A stretch of DNA of 61,569 bases from Lachnospiraceae bacterium (GCA_024695465.1 JAILID010000092.1:1-61569); one strand, 5' to 3'. Positions 18,083 to 27,093 are shown, counted from the stretch's first letter. A program made the numbers and translations. Notes: a model not told the origin generated them from the sequence alone.

Positions 18083-19293
18083 TTCAGAACAGGAAAACCT
18101 ATCTGGAAAGCATCCTTGAGGATCTTGCCGGAACATTGCTGGCGGTGTGGTTCTGGGGAAGAATCACCACGGAGCTCACGACGCTGAGTGAATCACTGCG
18201 CCTTATTGCGGTCTTAATTTTTCATTTCAGCCGTATCTGCGGGCTGCTGGCATTTTCTTTTATGCTTGTCCCAGCCTTCCGAAACGGGACTTTTCTTTTG
18301 AAAAGAACATGGATCGTCTTGGGAATCGCCATACTGTCTTCTCTCGGAGGAGCCCAGTCCTGGCTCCTGGAGCTGGCGCTTCTGCTGATTGGGCTGAGAG
18401 ATTTCAATTTGGACAGGATCATGAAGAAGCTTTTTGCGTCACTGCTTCTGGGGACAGTTTTTATCCTGTTCCTTGCGGCGGCCGGCCTGATTTCCGCGAA
18501 CGCTATCGAACGAAATGATGGGAGGATTCGCCAGGCTTTTGGATTTTACCATCCCAATGTGCTGGGGATTCGTTTTTTTCAGATCTGCTCCATGAACCTT
18601 TTTCTCCGCGAGGGGAAGAGAATTCGTTTCGCAGATGTTTTTATCTGCTTTTTTCTCGGAGTCTTCGTGATGGTCGCTGCCCATTCCAGAACGTCATCTC
18701 TCTTCATGATCGGACTTGGCGTCCTGGCGGTCGGCGTCCTGGCAGCCGGGGCGGAACAGAAAAGAAGCGGAGGCACGAGAGTGCTGGAGAGACTGCTGAA
18801 GCTTTGTCCGGCAGGAGCCGTCTTAATCCCGGCGGCTTCTGTCGCTGGCTTTCTATGGCTTTGGAGACATACAGACAGCAGCCTGTATGAAGAAACGATA
18901 TGGTCCCGCATCAGCCAAACGGCTGCCTATTATGAGGCGTACGGCCTTTCATTTTTCGGGAGGGAGCTGTATTACCGGAAAGGGGCTCTCCGGTCGGGAG
19001 TGGAGAGATTATATACGCTTGACAACGGTTACATGTATCTTCTGCTTGGCTTCGGGGTCCTGGCCTTTGCTTTATTATTGTCCGGCCAGGCGCTTCTTTT
19101 GTTGAAAACAACTCTTGAGAAGCGATGGATGCTCCTTGTCATCCTTGTTCTTCACATGGCGTATCTCGTGATGGAGACGACGCCTCTTAAGGCGGACTGC
19201 AATTTCTTTCTTCTGCTCCTTGCAGATGTTCTCTGGATGCGGAAGGAAGAAGAGACGGAGGCGAAACTTGAATATATTGCTGATCGGACATGA
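18076..19293 (+). CDS. O-antigen/capsule polymerase candidate (Wzy-like)
   Basis: 405-residue protein with about ten hydrophobic helices and a longer loop near residues 265-310 (SSLYEETIWSRISQTAAYYE), as in Wzy polymerases that join flipped repeat units. The segment NDGRIRQAFGFYHPNVLG resembles the O-antigen ligase/polymerase motif containing a conserved histidine. Start is TTG at 18076 (or the next codon, also TTG), overlapping the preceding stop, with a G-rich ribosome site GGGGGG. Polymerases are poorly conserved, so the call rests on topology, the HPN motif and its place in the locus. Confidence 0.78.
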   Translation: MLIQNRKTYLESILEDLAGTLLAVWFWGRITTELTTLSESLRLIAVLIFHFSRICGLLAFSFMLVPAFRNGTFLLKRTWIVLGIAILSSLGGAQSWLLELALLLIGLRDFNLDRIMKKLFASLLLGTVFILFLAAAGLISANAIERNDGRIRQAFGFYHPNVLGIRFFQICSMNLFLREGKRIRFADVFICFFLGVFVMVAAHSRTSSLFMIGLGVLAVGVLAAGAEQKRSGGTRVLERLLKLCPAGAVLIPAASVAGFLWLWRHTDSSLYEETIWSRISQTAAYYEAYGLSFFGRELYYRKGALRSGVERLYTLDNGYMYLLLGFGVLAFALLLSGQALLLLKTTLEKRWMLLVILVLHMAYLVMETTPLKADCNFFLLLLADVLWMRKEEETEAKLEYIADRT

Positions 19294-20422
19294 AAGGGGT
19301 TTGAACGGAGCCAGCATGTCGCTGCTCAATATAATCGGTGAACTGGAAAAGGATGAAGAAAACCGTATCTGCGTCCTTACCGGTTTTTCGGACGGTCCGT
19401 TCAGAGAAGCTCTGAGAGAGCACCGGGCGGAGGTTCTTGTTGTTCCGATGAGGAGCTGGTATGAACGCAGCAAAGGTCCGCTTTACCGGATACGCAAATT
19501 CTGCGGTTATCTGGTAAAAGGAACGCGGATGAACGAGCGGGCGGCCGCCGCTGCTGCGGAGTTTTCGCTGTCGCGCCATATAGATGTGATCCATTCCAAT
19601 TCGAGCGTAACGGCGCTCGGCGTTCTTCTGAGCAGGAGGACCGGCATCCCCCACGTGCAGCATATCCGGGAGTTTCGGGATCTGGATTTTAACTTCTGCC
19701 CCGTGCTTCCGGAAAGATGGCTGGCTTTTTTGCGGAACAGGTATACGAAAGCTTACCTGTGCGTATCGCAGGCGGTGGCCGATCACAACCGGTATCTTGA
19801 CGCGGATAAGAAACATGTGGTTTATAACGGGATAGACCGCAAGAATCGGATCGACCGGCCGGAGAGACAGGAGGGCCTGCCGGTGCAGTTTGTGATTGCC
19901 GGCCGCATCAGTCCGGAAAAAGGACAGGACGACGCGGTAAAGGCAGCGGAGATCCTGCTGGAGAGCGGGATTCGCGGATTTCATCTGTCTGTTGTCGGGA
20001 GCGGAACGTTATCCGCTCCGATCCCGGAATGCGCGCGGGACTATATTACGCTTTCAGGCTTTATCAGCGATATGCCCGCTGTGAGACGGAAAATGGATGT
20101 TGAGCTTGTCTGCTCCCGGGCGGAGGCCTTCGGCCGGGTTACAGCTGAAGCCATGATGGGCGCCATGCCGGTTATCGGCTCTGATGGCGGCGGGACGCCG
20201 GAACTCATAGAGGAAGGCGGAACCGGCTTCCTCTATCCCTATGGGAACGCGGAAGCGCTTGCGGAAAAGATGGCTTTTTTTATCAGGCATCCGGAGAAGA
20301 TAAGGGAGATGGGAAAAAGAGCGCAGGCTTACGCCATGGAGCATTTTACGATTGAAAGGTGCGTGGACGAGATCGCGGAGATATACAGGGAGGCAGTTAA
20401 AAACAGTGAACGAAATTACTGA
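19268..20422 (+). CDS. Family 4 glycosyltransferase
   Basis: 384-residue GT-B retaining transferase. N-terminal ILLIGHERGLNGASMSLLN is the acceptor-domain glycine loop; the donor domain carries FVIAGRISPEKGQDDAV, then SRAEAFGRVTAEAMMGAMPV and GGTPELI (the EX7E-type motif binding the nucleotide sugar). Start is TTG at 19268 with GGAGG six bases upstream, inside the end of the polymerase gene; upstream in-frame codons would add a basic, unlikely extension. Overlaps the next gene by 17 bases. Sugar specificity unknown. Confidence 0.92.
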   Translation: MNILLIGHERGLNGASMSLLNIIGELEKDEENRICVLTGFSDGPFREALREHRAEVLVVPMRSWYERSKGPLYRIRKFCGYLVKGTRMNERAAAAAAEFSLSRHIDVIHSNSSVTALGVLLSRRTGIPHVQHIREFRDLDFNFCPVLPERWLAFLRNRYTKAYLCVSQAVADHNRYLDADKKHVVYNGIDRKNRIDRPERQEGLPVQFVIAGRISPEKGQDDAVKAAEILLESGIRGFHLSVVGSGTLSAPIPECARDYITLSGFISDMPAVRRKMDVELVCSRAEAFGRVTAEAMMGAMPVIGSDGGGTPELIEEGGTGFLYPYGNAEALAEKMAFFIRHPEKIREMGKRAQAYAMEHFTIERCVDEIAEIYREAVKNSERNY

Positions 20423-21059
20423 AAAACTGAAAAGAAAAGGAAGATATTTCTTTTATCGAAAAAGGAATAAGAACAGAGATTTTACGCTGCTCTCACAAAA
20501 CTGTCTGGGGGGAGTCATCTACTCCATTCTTGATCTTCCTTTTGCTTCGCCGACCATCAATCTTTTCATCGAGGACGAAAATTTTGTGAAGCTGGCGGAG
20601 AATCCGGTTCGTTATCTGAATATTCCGGCGGAGCCGGGTGAAGAGCGCAGTGCGGGTTCGGATAATTCCGCGATTTCCTATCCGACAATAAGGGTGGACG
20701 ATATTGAGATCTGCTGCCTGCACTATAAAAATTGCAGCGAAGCGGTGGAAGCCTGGGAAAGGCGCAGGAGGCGGGTTAACTTCTCAAATATGTATGTTCT
20801 TGGAAACTCCTGGAATCTTCACGAAAATGAAGAGTATATAAGGCGGGTTGCATCCTGTCCCTGCCCTGCGGCAGTGCTGACATTAAGGGAAATGAATATT
20901 CCGGGCTGCATAAAACTTCCCGGAGACTTCTGGAAGCCCGATGAAAGAGGGATTGTCCGGCCGAATGTTACAGATGAAAAGCCGGGAAGCCATAAACATT
21001 ACTTTGAGGATTTTTTTGATTTTGTGTCCTGGCTGAACGGAGGAAAACCAAACAAATGA
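20406..21059 (+). CDS. DUF1919 polysaccharide biosynthesis protein
   Basis: 217-residue protein with the DUF1919 pattern: FTLLSQNCLGGVIYSILDLP, SPTINLFIEDENFVKLAENP and a central SYPTIRVDDIEICCLHYKN, ending in a FDFVSWLNGG tail. The family recurs in capsule loci; biochemical role is unassigned, though a transferase acting on the glycan is suspected. GTG start at 20406 with GGGAGG nine bases upstream, inside the preceding gene. Its TGA overlaps the next ATG (ATGA), giving tight coupling. No membrane helix or signal peptide. Confidence 0.85.
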   Translation: MNEITEKLKRKGRYFFYRKRNKNRDFTLLSQNCLGGVIYSILDLPFASPTINLFIEDENFVKLAENPVRYLNIPAEPGEERSAGSDNSAISYPTIRVDDIEICCLHYKNCSEAVEAWERRRRRVNFSNMYVLGNSWNLHENEEYIRRVASCPCPAAVLTLREMNIPGCIKLPGDFWKPDERGIVRPNVTDEKPGSHKHYFEDFFDFVSWLNGGKPNK

Positions 21060-22243
21060 CAGATGGAAAAAAGCATGTTTTTATTATCGGCTGCAAGGGG
21101 ATCCCGGCTTCATACGGGGGATTTGAAACCTTCGTTGATAAGCTTACGGCGCTGAATAGTAACAGAGATATCGTTTACCATGTCGCCTGTATGTCAGACC
21201 GGGAGGAGAGATTCGTCTGCAACGGAGCAGACTGCTTCAGGGTAAAAGTACCGGACATCGGGGCCGCGAAGGCGGTTTATTATGATCTGGCTGCCCTTTC
21301 CGCATCCTTAAAATATGTGAGGCAGCATCCGGAGATCAGCCGCCCGATTTTTTATATTCTCGCATGTCGGATCGGCCCTTTCATTTCCGGCCTGAAAAAG
21401 AAAATCAGAGCTGTCGGAGGGCTGCTTTTTGTCAACCCGGATGGCAACGAGTGGAGGCGTTCCAAATGGTCTTATCCGGTCAGGAAATATTGGAAGCTTT
21501 CCGAGAGCCTGATAGTAAAATACGCCGATCTTCTTATCTGCGACAGCGTCTCTATTCGGCGTTATATCAAAAAAGAATACAGAAAGCACAAGCCCAAGAC
21601 GGTTTTTATTTCATACGGTACGGTGAACAGAAAATCTGCCCTTGCGGATCAGGATCCTCTGTTTGAGAACTGGCTCAGAGAGAGGGGGCTTGCTGCAGGT
21701 AACTATTACCTGATTGTAGGGCGCTTTGTTCCGGAAAACAATTATGAGACGATGCTGCGGGAGTTTATGGCTTCCGGGACGACAAGAAAGCTCGCGATTA
21801 TCACTACAGAGAACGAAAAGCTGAAGAAACAGCTGGAAAGAAAGCTGCATTATGGGGCGGATTCCCGCATCGTCTTTGCAGGTACCGTATATGATACGGA
21901 ACTGCTTATGAAAATCAGAGAAAAAGCTTTTGCCTATATTCATGGTCATGAGGTCGGAGGAACGAATCCTAGTCTTCTTGAGGCGCTCGGCAGTACGCGG
22001 CTGAATCTTTTGTATGATGTGGGCTTTAACCGTGAAGTTGGGGAGGACGCCGCCCTTTACTGGACGAAAACGCCGGGTTCTTTATCCTCGCTGATAGCTT
22101 ATGCCGAGAAGCTCCCGGAAAATGAGGCTGACGCTTATGGAAAAGCCGCCCTGGAGCGGGTGCGCAGTGCCTACAGCTGGGAGCTGATTCTGGGGCGCTA
22201 TGAAGAGCTGTTTCTAAATAAAAGGCGCGGGGAGAATAAATAA
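21056..22243 (+). CDS. DUF1972 glycosyltransferase (Cps2T rhamnosyltransferase-like)
   Basis: 395-residue transferase opening with the DUF1972 segment VFIIGCKGIPASYGGFETF and VNPDGNEWRRSKWS. A family-4-type donor domain follows: YYLIVGRFVPENNYETML and the glutamate-containing HGHEVGGTNPSLLEAL. Streptococcal relatives such as Cps2T add rhamnose, so a deoxyhexose donor is possible; RmlA is encoded 1 kb downstream. Starts in an ATGA overlap with DUF1919. It is the last transferase of this run; a lipoprotein gene begins two bases after its stop. Confidence 0.9.
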   Translation: MTDGKKHVFIIGCKGIPASYGGFETFVDKLTALNSNRDIVYHVACMSDREERFVCNGADCFRVKVPDIGAAKAVYYDLAALSASLKYVRQHPEISRPIFYILACRIGPFISGLKKKIRAVGGLLFVNPDGNEWRRSKWSYPVRKYWKLSESLIVKYADLLICDSVSIRRYIKKEYRKHKPKTVFISYGTVNRKSALADQDPLFENWLRERGLAAGNYYLIVGRFVPENNYETMLREFMASGTTRKLAIITTENEKLKKQLERKLHYGADSRIVFAGTVYDTELLMKIREKAFAYIHGHEVGGTNPSLLEALGSTRLNLLYDVGFNREVGEDAALYWTKTPGSLSSLIAYAEKLPENEADAYGKAALERVRSAYSWELILGRYEELFLNKRRGENK

Positions 22244-22244
22244 A

Positions 22245-23081
22245 ATGCGGAATCGATTGATAAGGCTGGCGGTTTTATGCTCTGCTGCGTTATGTCTTAT
22301 CGGCTGCGGCCTGCGGGACGCAGCCGAAGAAAAGCTTGGCGGGAGCCTCCTTCTGGAAAAGAGGGCTTCGGGATACTATTCGATTTTCGCGCCGCAAAAC
22401 GCCGTTTCTTTCGAGATTCCGGAAGAGCTTCCCGGGACATTTTCGAAGAACCTGATTTTGTCTCCAAAGCAATACCTTTCTCATGACGGCTTTCTTTCAA
22501 GCGTCAGGGCGGATGGAACGATCGTTGTGAGCGGAGTCAATGAGGAGAAGGACGTCCATCTGCTTGCCGCAGACAGCCTGCTTCTCCCGGCCGGACATTA
22601 TGTCCTTACGAACGGCGGAAGCAGTCTGAACGGCAAAGGTTATATCCTTCGCGTGGTGGGAGACGACCAGCTGATGGCGTCTCTTCCCGATCGCTCCTCA
22701 TTTACGCTTGAAAAGGAAACGGAACTGTCTGTCTTTATCCTTGTGAAGAAGGGGGAGCTTCTGGTAGATGAGCCTGTCCGTCCGGAGATTTGTCTCAGCG
22801 AAAATGAGGACGTCAGTTATGATATGCGGCCGGCCGCAAAAAGCGGCATAGCGGAAGGAGAGAGACGGGCGCTGCTCTTTAAAGCCAAAAAGGAAGAACT
22901 TTTTAAGCTGGATAATAAAGAACGGATCCTGTTCGAAAGAAATCTGGATTTCATGTATAAAGACCGCTTTCTGTGGGTTTCCATCCTGTTCGAGGATGGG
23001 ACAGGAATTCAGATCCCGGAAGGAGATCCAAAGAGAGCAATCTATGGCCCTATGGATATTTTTGGGCAGGTTTTCAAATAA
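22245..23081 (+). CDS. Lipoprotein of unknown function in the capsule locus
   Basis: 278 residues, no family recognised. It begins with a basic N-terminus, a hydrophobic stretch and the lipobox LIGC (Cys21), so it should be anchored outside the membrane. The rest looks beta-rich and soluble, with alternating hydrophobic strands and no repeats. It starts two bases after the DUF1972 transferase, behind GGGGAG, so it is part of the same transcript. A promoter-like element and rmlA follow. Place at the end of the glycosyltransferase run suggests a role in export or surface retention of the polymer, which is a guess. Confidence 0.7.
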   Translation: MRNRLIRLAVLCSAALCLIGCGLRDAAEEKLGGSLLLEKRASGYYSIFAPQNAVSFEIPEELPGTFSKNLILSPKQYLSHDGFLSSVRADGTIVVSGVNEEKDVHLLAADSLLLPAGHYVLTNGGSSLNGKGYILRVVGDDQLMASLPDRSSFTLEKETELSVFILVKKGELLVDEPVRPEICLSENEDVSYDMRPAAKSGIAEGERRALLFKAKKEELFKLDNKERILFERNLDFMYKDRFLWVSILFEDGTGIQIPEGDPKRAIYGPMDIFGQVFK

Positions 23082-23085
23082 AGGC

Positions 23086-23114
23086 TTGCAAAATATTTAA
23101 AAGAATGATATCTT
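23086..23114 (+). promoter_or_regulatory. Possible promoter before rmlA
   Basis: TTGCAA (23086-23091), 17-base spacer, TATCTT (23109-23114) in the 101-base gap before rmlA. The -10 element is imperfect. Confidence 0.45.
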
Positions 23115-23182
23115 TTATGGGTGTGATAAATGAAGAACAGGCGGGATGCCCGGCTGCATTATAATTAGGAGAGTGATTTATC

Positions 23183-24079
23183 ATGAAGGGTATTATTCTT
23201 GCCGGCGGATCCGGCACAAGGCTGTATCCGCTTACGATGGTGACTTCCAAACAACTTCTGCCGATTTACGATAAACCTATGATTTATTATCCGCTTTCTG
23301 TTCTCATGAATGCAGGGATACGGGATATATTGATCATTTCGACGCCTCAGGATACGCCGCGTTTCGAAGAGCTTCTAAAAGATGGAAGCCAGTTCGGCAT
23401 TCATCTGTCCTACGCGGTTCAGCCTTCACCGGATGGACTGGCCCAGGCTTTTATAATCGGAGCTGATTTTATAGGCGAAGACACGGTTGCGATGATTCTG
23501 GGTGATAATATTTTTTCCGGACACGGCCTGAAGAAGCGTCTGGCGGCAGCGGTTGATAATGCGGAAAAAGGTCTGGGGGCTACTGTATTCGGTTACTATG
23601 TTGACGATCCTGAAAGGTTTGGAATCGTGGAATTTGACGCCGGCGGGCGTGCGATATCCATTGAGGAAAAGCCGAAGCAGCCGAAGAGCAATTACTGTGT
23701 GACGGGCTTGTATTTTTATGACAATGCAGTCGTCCGCTACGCCCGGAATCTTGCGCCTTCGCCCCGCGGCGAGCTTGAGATAACGGACCTGAACCGCATT
23801 TACCTGGAAGAGGGCAAGCTGAATGTCGAGCTTTTGGGCCAGGGTTTTACCTGGCTTGATACCGGCACCCATGAGAGTCTTGTGGACGCTACGAACTTCG
23901 TTAAAACGATGGAACAGCATCAGCACCGCAAGATTGCCTGTCTTGAAGAAATTGCCTACCTGAACGGCTGGATCAGCCGGGAAGATGTCTTAGAAGAATA
24001 CGAAGTGATGAAGAAAAACCAGTACGGGCAGTACCTGATGGATGTACTCGACGGAAAATATTTGGAAGGACTTCGCTGA
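23183..24079 (+). CDS. rfbA: Glucose-1-phosphate thymidylyltransferase
   Basis: Makes dTDP-glucose from dTTP and glucose-1-phosphate, first step toward dTDP-rhamnose and other dTDP-deoxysugars. The 298-residue protein has the full RmlA pattern: [35 protein letters not shown] (split by normal spacing), [32 protein letters not shown] and [12 protein letters not shown] at 23183 with AGGAGAG upstream. rfbB, rfbC and rfbD are not in the window, so the rest of the dTDP-sugar pathway must lie elsewhere or be absent. Separate promoter-like element upstream. Confidence 0.97.
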   Translation: MKGIILAGGSGTRLYPLTMVTSKQLLPIYDKPMIYYPLSVLMNAGIRDILIISTPQDTPRFEELLKDGSQFGIHLSYAVQPSPDGLAQAFIIGADFIGEDTVAMILGDNIFSGHGLKKRLAAAVDNAEKGLGATVFGYYVDDPERFGIVEFDAGGRAISIEEKPKQPKSNYCVTGLYFYDNAVVRYARNLAPSPRGELEITDLNRIYLEEGKLNVELLGQGFTWLDTGTHESLVDATNFVKTMEQHQHRKIACLEEIAYLNGWISREDVLEEYEVMKKNQYGQYLMDVLDGKYLEGLR

Positions 24080-24085
24080 AATGGC

Positions 24086-24113
24086 TTGATAATTGTTTGA
24101 TTTGTGCTATAAT
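24086..24113 (+). promoter_or_regulatory. Promoter for the LCP gene
   Basis: TTGATA (24086-24091), 16-base spacer and a perfect TATAAT (24108-24113) preceded by TGC, an extended -10. Located just after the rmlA stop. Confidence 0.8.
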
Positions 24114-24191
24114 ATTCGAAACAGAAGTTGATGACAGCTTATCAGGCAGCTCCGTGCAGGAGTCGGAAAGGGATGCAGGGTATTTCGAAAT

Positions 24192-25226
24192 TTGAACATG
24201 CGCAGAGGCCTTAGAGGAGAATCTTCGTGGAAATTTGGAGTTGCTGCTCTGGGAATTGGAATCGCGGCAATGCTTCTTTTTCTCTTCATGCCGGAGAACA
24301 TATTTGAGACAACGGAAAAGAACGCTGAAAGCCGTTCGGAAAGTGTCAGCCCATCGGCTGATAAGTGGTCAGAGGGTTCTGTATCCTATAAGGGAGCTGA
24401 GTACGTCTATAACACAGGGATTAAGACTTACCTCTTTATGGGTGTGGACAGGCCGGGAATCGTCAGCAGGGCTGAAGATGGGATCAGCGGCGGACAGTCC
24501 GACGTTATGTTTCTCCTTCTTGTAGACAAGTCGAACGAAAAGCTGAAGGTTATCGCGATCAACAGAAACACCATGTGTCTGGTCGATGTCTATGATGAAG
24601 AGGACAATTATCAGGGGCAGAACATGTTTCAGCTTTGTCTCCAGCATGCATACGGCGACGGTATGGGAATCAGCTGCCGGAGAACCGTCGAGGCGGTTGA
24701 AAGGCTTTTCTACAATATTCCGATCAGCGGCTATATCGCCCTTAATATGGATGGCATGAAGCTTTTGAACAGAAGCGTCGGGGGCGTCACGATTCAAGTT
24801 GAAGAGGATTACACAACCCGTGACGGGATGTATTCTTTTCAGGCCGGTGAGACCAGAACGCTCACGGATGATGAAGCTTATGCGTATATTCGATCGAGAG
24901 ACATTAATGAATTTGCCAGCGCCGACGCAAGACTGGCCAGGCAGATTAATTATATGAATGCTTTCATTGAACAGATGAAGGCTCAGATGGCGGCTGGTCC
25001 CGGAAAGGCGGCTTCTGTCTACAAATCAATAGAGGATTATACGGTGGCAAGTATAGACGCCGTAAATCTTCTGGAAAAGATTGCCGATTACAGCTTCGAA
25101 GAGGCGGATATGCTGAGCATTCCGGGAAAGACGAAAATGGGTTCGCAATTCGAAGAATATCACATCGATGAAGGAGCGTTTTACGATCTTGTTATGGATG
25201 TCTTTTATGTTGAATCCGGCAATTGA
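24192..25226 (+). CDS. LytR-CpsA-Psr (LCP) family glycopolymer transferase
   Basis: Membrane protein predicted to attach capsule or teichoic polymer from its lipid carrier onto peptidoglycan. 344 residues (342 if started at the ATG at 24198): one N-terminal membrane helix (FGVAALGIGIAAMLLFLFM), then an extracellular LCP domain with YLFMGVD, SDVMFLLLVD, the arginine-bearing VIAINRNTM, GYIALNMDG and DEAYAYIRSRD, where the Arg pair contacts the pyrophosphate in known structures. The start is uncertain: TTG at 24192 is 11 bases from AGGG, while ATG at 24198 is 17. It has its own promoter. Confidence 0.9.
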   Translation: MNMRRGLRGESSWKFGVAALGIGIAAMLLFLFMPENIFETTEKNAESRSESVSPSADKWSEGSVSYKGAEYVYNTGIKTYLFMGVDRPGIVSRAEDGISGGQSDVMFLLLVDKSNEKLKVIAINRNTMCLVDVYDEEDNYQGQNMFQLCLQHAYGDGMGISCRRTVEAVERLFYNIPISGYIALNMDGMKLLNRSVGGVTIQVEEDYTTRDGMYSFQAGETRTLTDDEAYAYIRSRDINEFASADARLARQINYMNAFIEQMKAQMAAGPGKAASVYKSIEDYTVASIDAVNLLEKIADYSFEEADMLSIPGKTKMGSQFEEYHIDEGAFYDLVMDVFYVESGN

Positions 25227-25299
25227 ACAGGGTTACAACGGCGAGAGCCTTTGTAATAAATAATCACATGTAATTTTTTAGGAAAGGAGGTACACGTAC

Positions 25300-25899
25300 A
25301 TGAAAATGAGGAAATTTATTTCTACTCTTGCTGTCGGCGCACTGCTGATCAGTTCCATGGCTATGAGCGTTTTTGCTTCCAGCCCGTCTTCGGAAACTGC
25401 AATTTCTCTCGAGGCGAAGGCTGCCCAGGCTGCTGGGAGGAGCGGCGTTTCCGGCGAGTACATCGGGCAAGATGGCAAGGTTGTCAGTCTGCAGGCAACG
25501 GTTAGTCCTGTTGACGATGCTACGGCTCAGGAGGCTTACGAGGCAGCAAAGCAGTTCGGGACTAATGCTCAAATGCTCGCTGTGTTTGATTTGAGTGTTT
25601 CGGCTAATGACAAAGCTAATTCCATGACAATCAGATTGAGGGTTGATGCGCTGCTTGCAGGCCATAAGCCGATTGTTCTTCACAAGGACAGCGACAATGT
25701 CTGGAGAAAAGTTCCGGTTAATGATTATGGCCCAGGTTCGGTTACAGCTACATTCTCAGATCTTTCTCCGGTTGCTGTTGTTGTTGAGTCGGCTAGTTCT
25801 GTAGCTACAGGTGAGACTCTTCCGGTTATGCCGGTTGTCGGTCTGATCTGCCTTGTCGGTCTTGTTTTTTGCGTTTCAAAATTTAAATTTGCTAAATAA
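25300..25899 (+). CDS. Small secreted surface protein with sortase-like C-terminal signal
   Basis: 199 residues. Signal peptide of about 27 residues ending FAS, then a mostly beta domain containing a 'W-K-V-P ... GSVTATFSDLSPVAVVVE' pattern seen in clostridial surface proteins. The end has an SVATGE / LPVMP stretch, a hydrophobic helix (VVGLICLVGLVFCVS) and a basic tail KFKFAK, which is the layout of a cell-wall sorting signal. The probable cleavage motif is a degenerate S-x-x-T-G (compare SPKTG) rather than LPxTG. An excellent ribosome site, GGAAAGGAGG, implies high expression. A class B sortase follows 196 bases later and is the obvious processing enzyme (inference). No known enzymatic motif. 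Confidence 0.75.
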   Translation: MKMRKFISTLAVGALLISSMAMSVFASSPSSETAISLEAKAAQAAGRSGVSGEYIGQDGKVVSLQATVSPVDDATAQEAYEAAKQFGTNAQMLAVFDLSVSANDKANSMTIRLRVDALLAGHKPIVLHKDSDNVWRKVPVNDYGPGSVTATFSDLSPVAVVVESASSVATGETLPVMPVVGLICLVGLVFCVSKFKFAK

Positions 25900-25917
25900 A
25901 AGCATGTGGTTATGCTG

Positions 25918-25941
25918 ACAGCCGGACCCGGGTCCGGCTGT
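25918..25941. terminator. Palindromic hairpin after the surface-protein gene
   Basis: A perfect 24-base palindrome (12-bp arms, ACAGCCGGACCC and its complement) 19 bases after the stop. It lacks a run of T, so it may be a weak terminator, an RNA-stabilising hairpin or a protein site. Confidence 0.5.
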
Positions 25942-26032
25942 TAGTTATGTTTACAGATATTTGAACCTGATTTGTGTTTTGCATGTTTCTGAAAAACTGC
26001 ATGAAAGGGCTTCATTTGCTTTGAAATACTTT

Positions 26033-26060
26033 TTGAGAAACGACCGTTTAGATATTATAA
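26033..26060 (+). promoter_or_regulatory. Probable promoter for the sortase gene
   Basis: TTGAGA (26033-26038), 16-base spacer, TTATAA (26055-26060), 36 bases before the sortase start. A TATTAT at 26053 is an alternative -10 with a short spacer. Confidence 0.5.
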
Positions 26061-26095
26061 AACGGGTGAGATTATCTTAAAGGAACGGATGGAAT

Positions 26096-27055
26096 ATGAA
26101 AAAGTCGAATAATAAGAAGCAGAGCTTATACAGGCTGCTTTTCTGGATTTTTCTTATAGTTTTTCTGATCGTCGCCGTCATGAGCGTGAATAAATTTTTA
26201 GACAGAAAAAAAGCGGAGAAAGTATACGAGGAACTTCAGCAGGCGGCGCTTGTCCCGGAGGACAGTGAGACGGCTGAAATGAGTGATCGCTCTGAAAATG
26301 AATCTGAGGAGAACGCGGAAGCTTCGGCAGCTGAAAGCAGCATGCCCGAATCCGATTTGGAAAGCCTGCCGGATGAGAGCTCTGCCGCGGAGAGCCTTCC
26401 GGTCGAAAGCAGTGCATCAGAAGAAGCAGAGGCGAGTACGGCAGCTGCAGCTGCATCAGAAAACGTCGCTATTCCTGCTAAAAACATCGATTGGACAGCT
26501 CTTCAGGCCCAGAATGCGGATGTCTACGCATGGCTCTACGTTCCCGGTACTCTGGTTGATTATCCGGTTCTTCAGCACCCGGGCGTTCTGGATTATTATC
26601 TGAACAGGAATATGGATTTGTCGGAAGGGTATCCCGGCTGTCTTTATACGGATTACATTAACACAATGGATTTTATGGATACGAATACCGTAATCTATGG
26701 ACACAATATGTATGACAATCTGATGTTTACGACCCTGCATTGGTTTGAGGGAAAGGAGTTCTTTGAGGAACATCCCTATTTTTATATCTATACGCCCAAT
26801 GGGAATTTTGCCTACAAGATTTTTGCGGCTTATAAGGCTTCCAACCTTCATCAGCTTTTGTCCTATTCTTATGCTTCTGATCTTGCTGTCCAGATGTATT
26901 TTGATCAGATATGGACTTACAGAGATGTTATCAATCATTTCCGTTATGATGTTGAGCTGACGCCGTCCAGCAAGATTGTAACCTTGTCAACCTGCATGGA
27001 TCAGGATCATGATCACCGCTATCTTGTACAGGGGATTTTTTTGGGAAAATACTAG
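26096..27055 (+). CDS. Class B sortase
   Basis: Membrane transpeptidase that cleaves a sorting motif and links the protein to the cell wall. 319 residues: N-terminal membrane helix (LLFWIFLIVFLIVAVMSV), a long Ser/Glu/Ala-rich spacer (about 50-120), then the catalytic domain with His203 in VIYGHNM, Cys300 in TLSTCM and Arg308 in DHDHRYLVQG, the standard triad. The helix between YGHNM and the strand HPYFYIYTPNG and the N-terminal WTALQAQNADVYAWLYVPGT are class B features. Its likely substrate is the small surface protein just upstream. A promoter-like element precedes it; cpsB follows from a separate promoter. Confidence 0.92.
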   Translation: MKKSNNKKQSLYRLLFWIFLIVFLIVAVMSVNKFLDRKKAEKVYEELQQAALVPEDSETAEMSDRSENESEENAEASAAESSMPESDLESLPDESSAAESLPVESSASEEAEASTAAAAASENVAIPAKNIDWTALQAQNADVYAWLYVPGTLVDYPVLQHPGVLDYYLNRNMDLSEGYPGCLYTDYINTMDFMDTNTVIYGHNMYDNLMFTTLHWFEGKEFFEEHPYFYIYTPNGNFAYKIFAAYKASNLHQLLSYSYASDLAVQMYFDQIWTYRDVINHFRYDVELTPSSKIVTLSTCMDQDHDHRYLVQGIFLGKY

Positions 27056-27064
27056 AAAATCCTC

Positions 27065-27093
27065 TTGCTTTATATGGGCTGCTAATGTATAAT
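27065..27093 (+). promoter_or_regulatory. Promoter for the cpsBCD set
   Basis: TTGCTT (27065-27070), 17-base spacer, perfect TATAAT (27088-27093), 38 bases before cpsB. Confidence 0.82.

Noticed and set aside
25833..25899. Standard LPxTG sortase A signal
   Set aside because: The sequence reads LPVMP with no T-G after it; the TG lies four residues earlier, so a class B-type motif is more likely.
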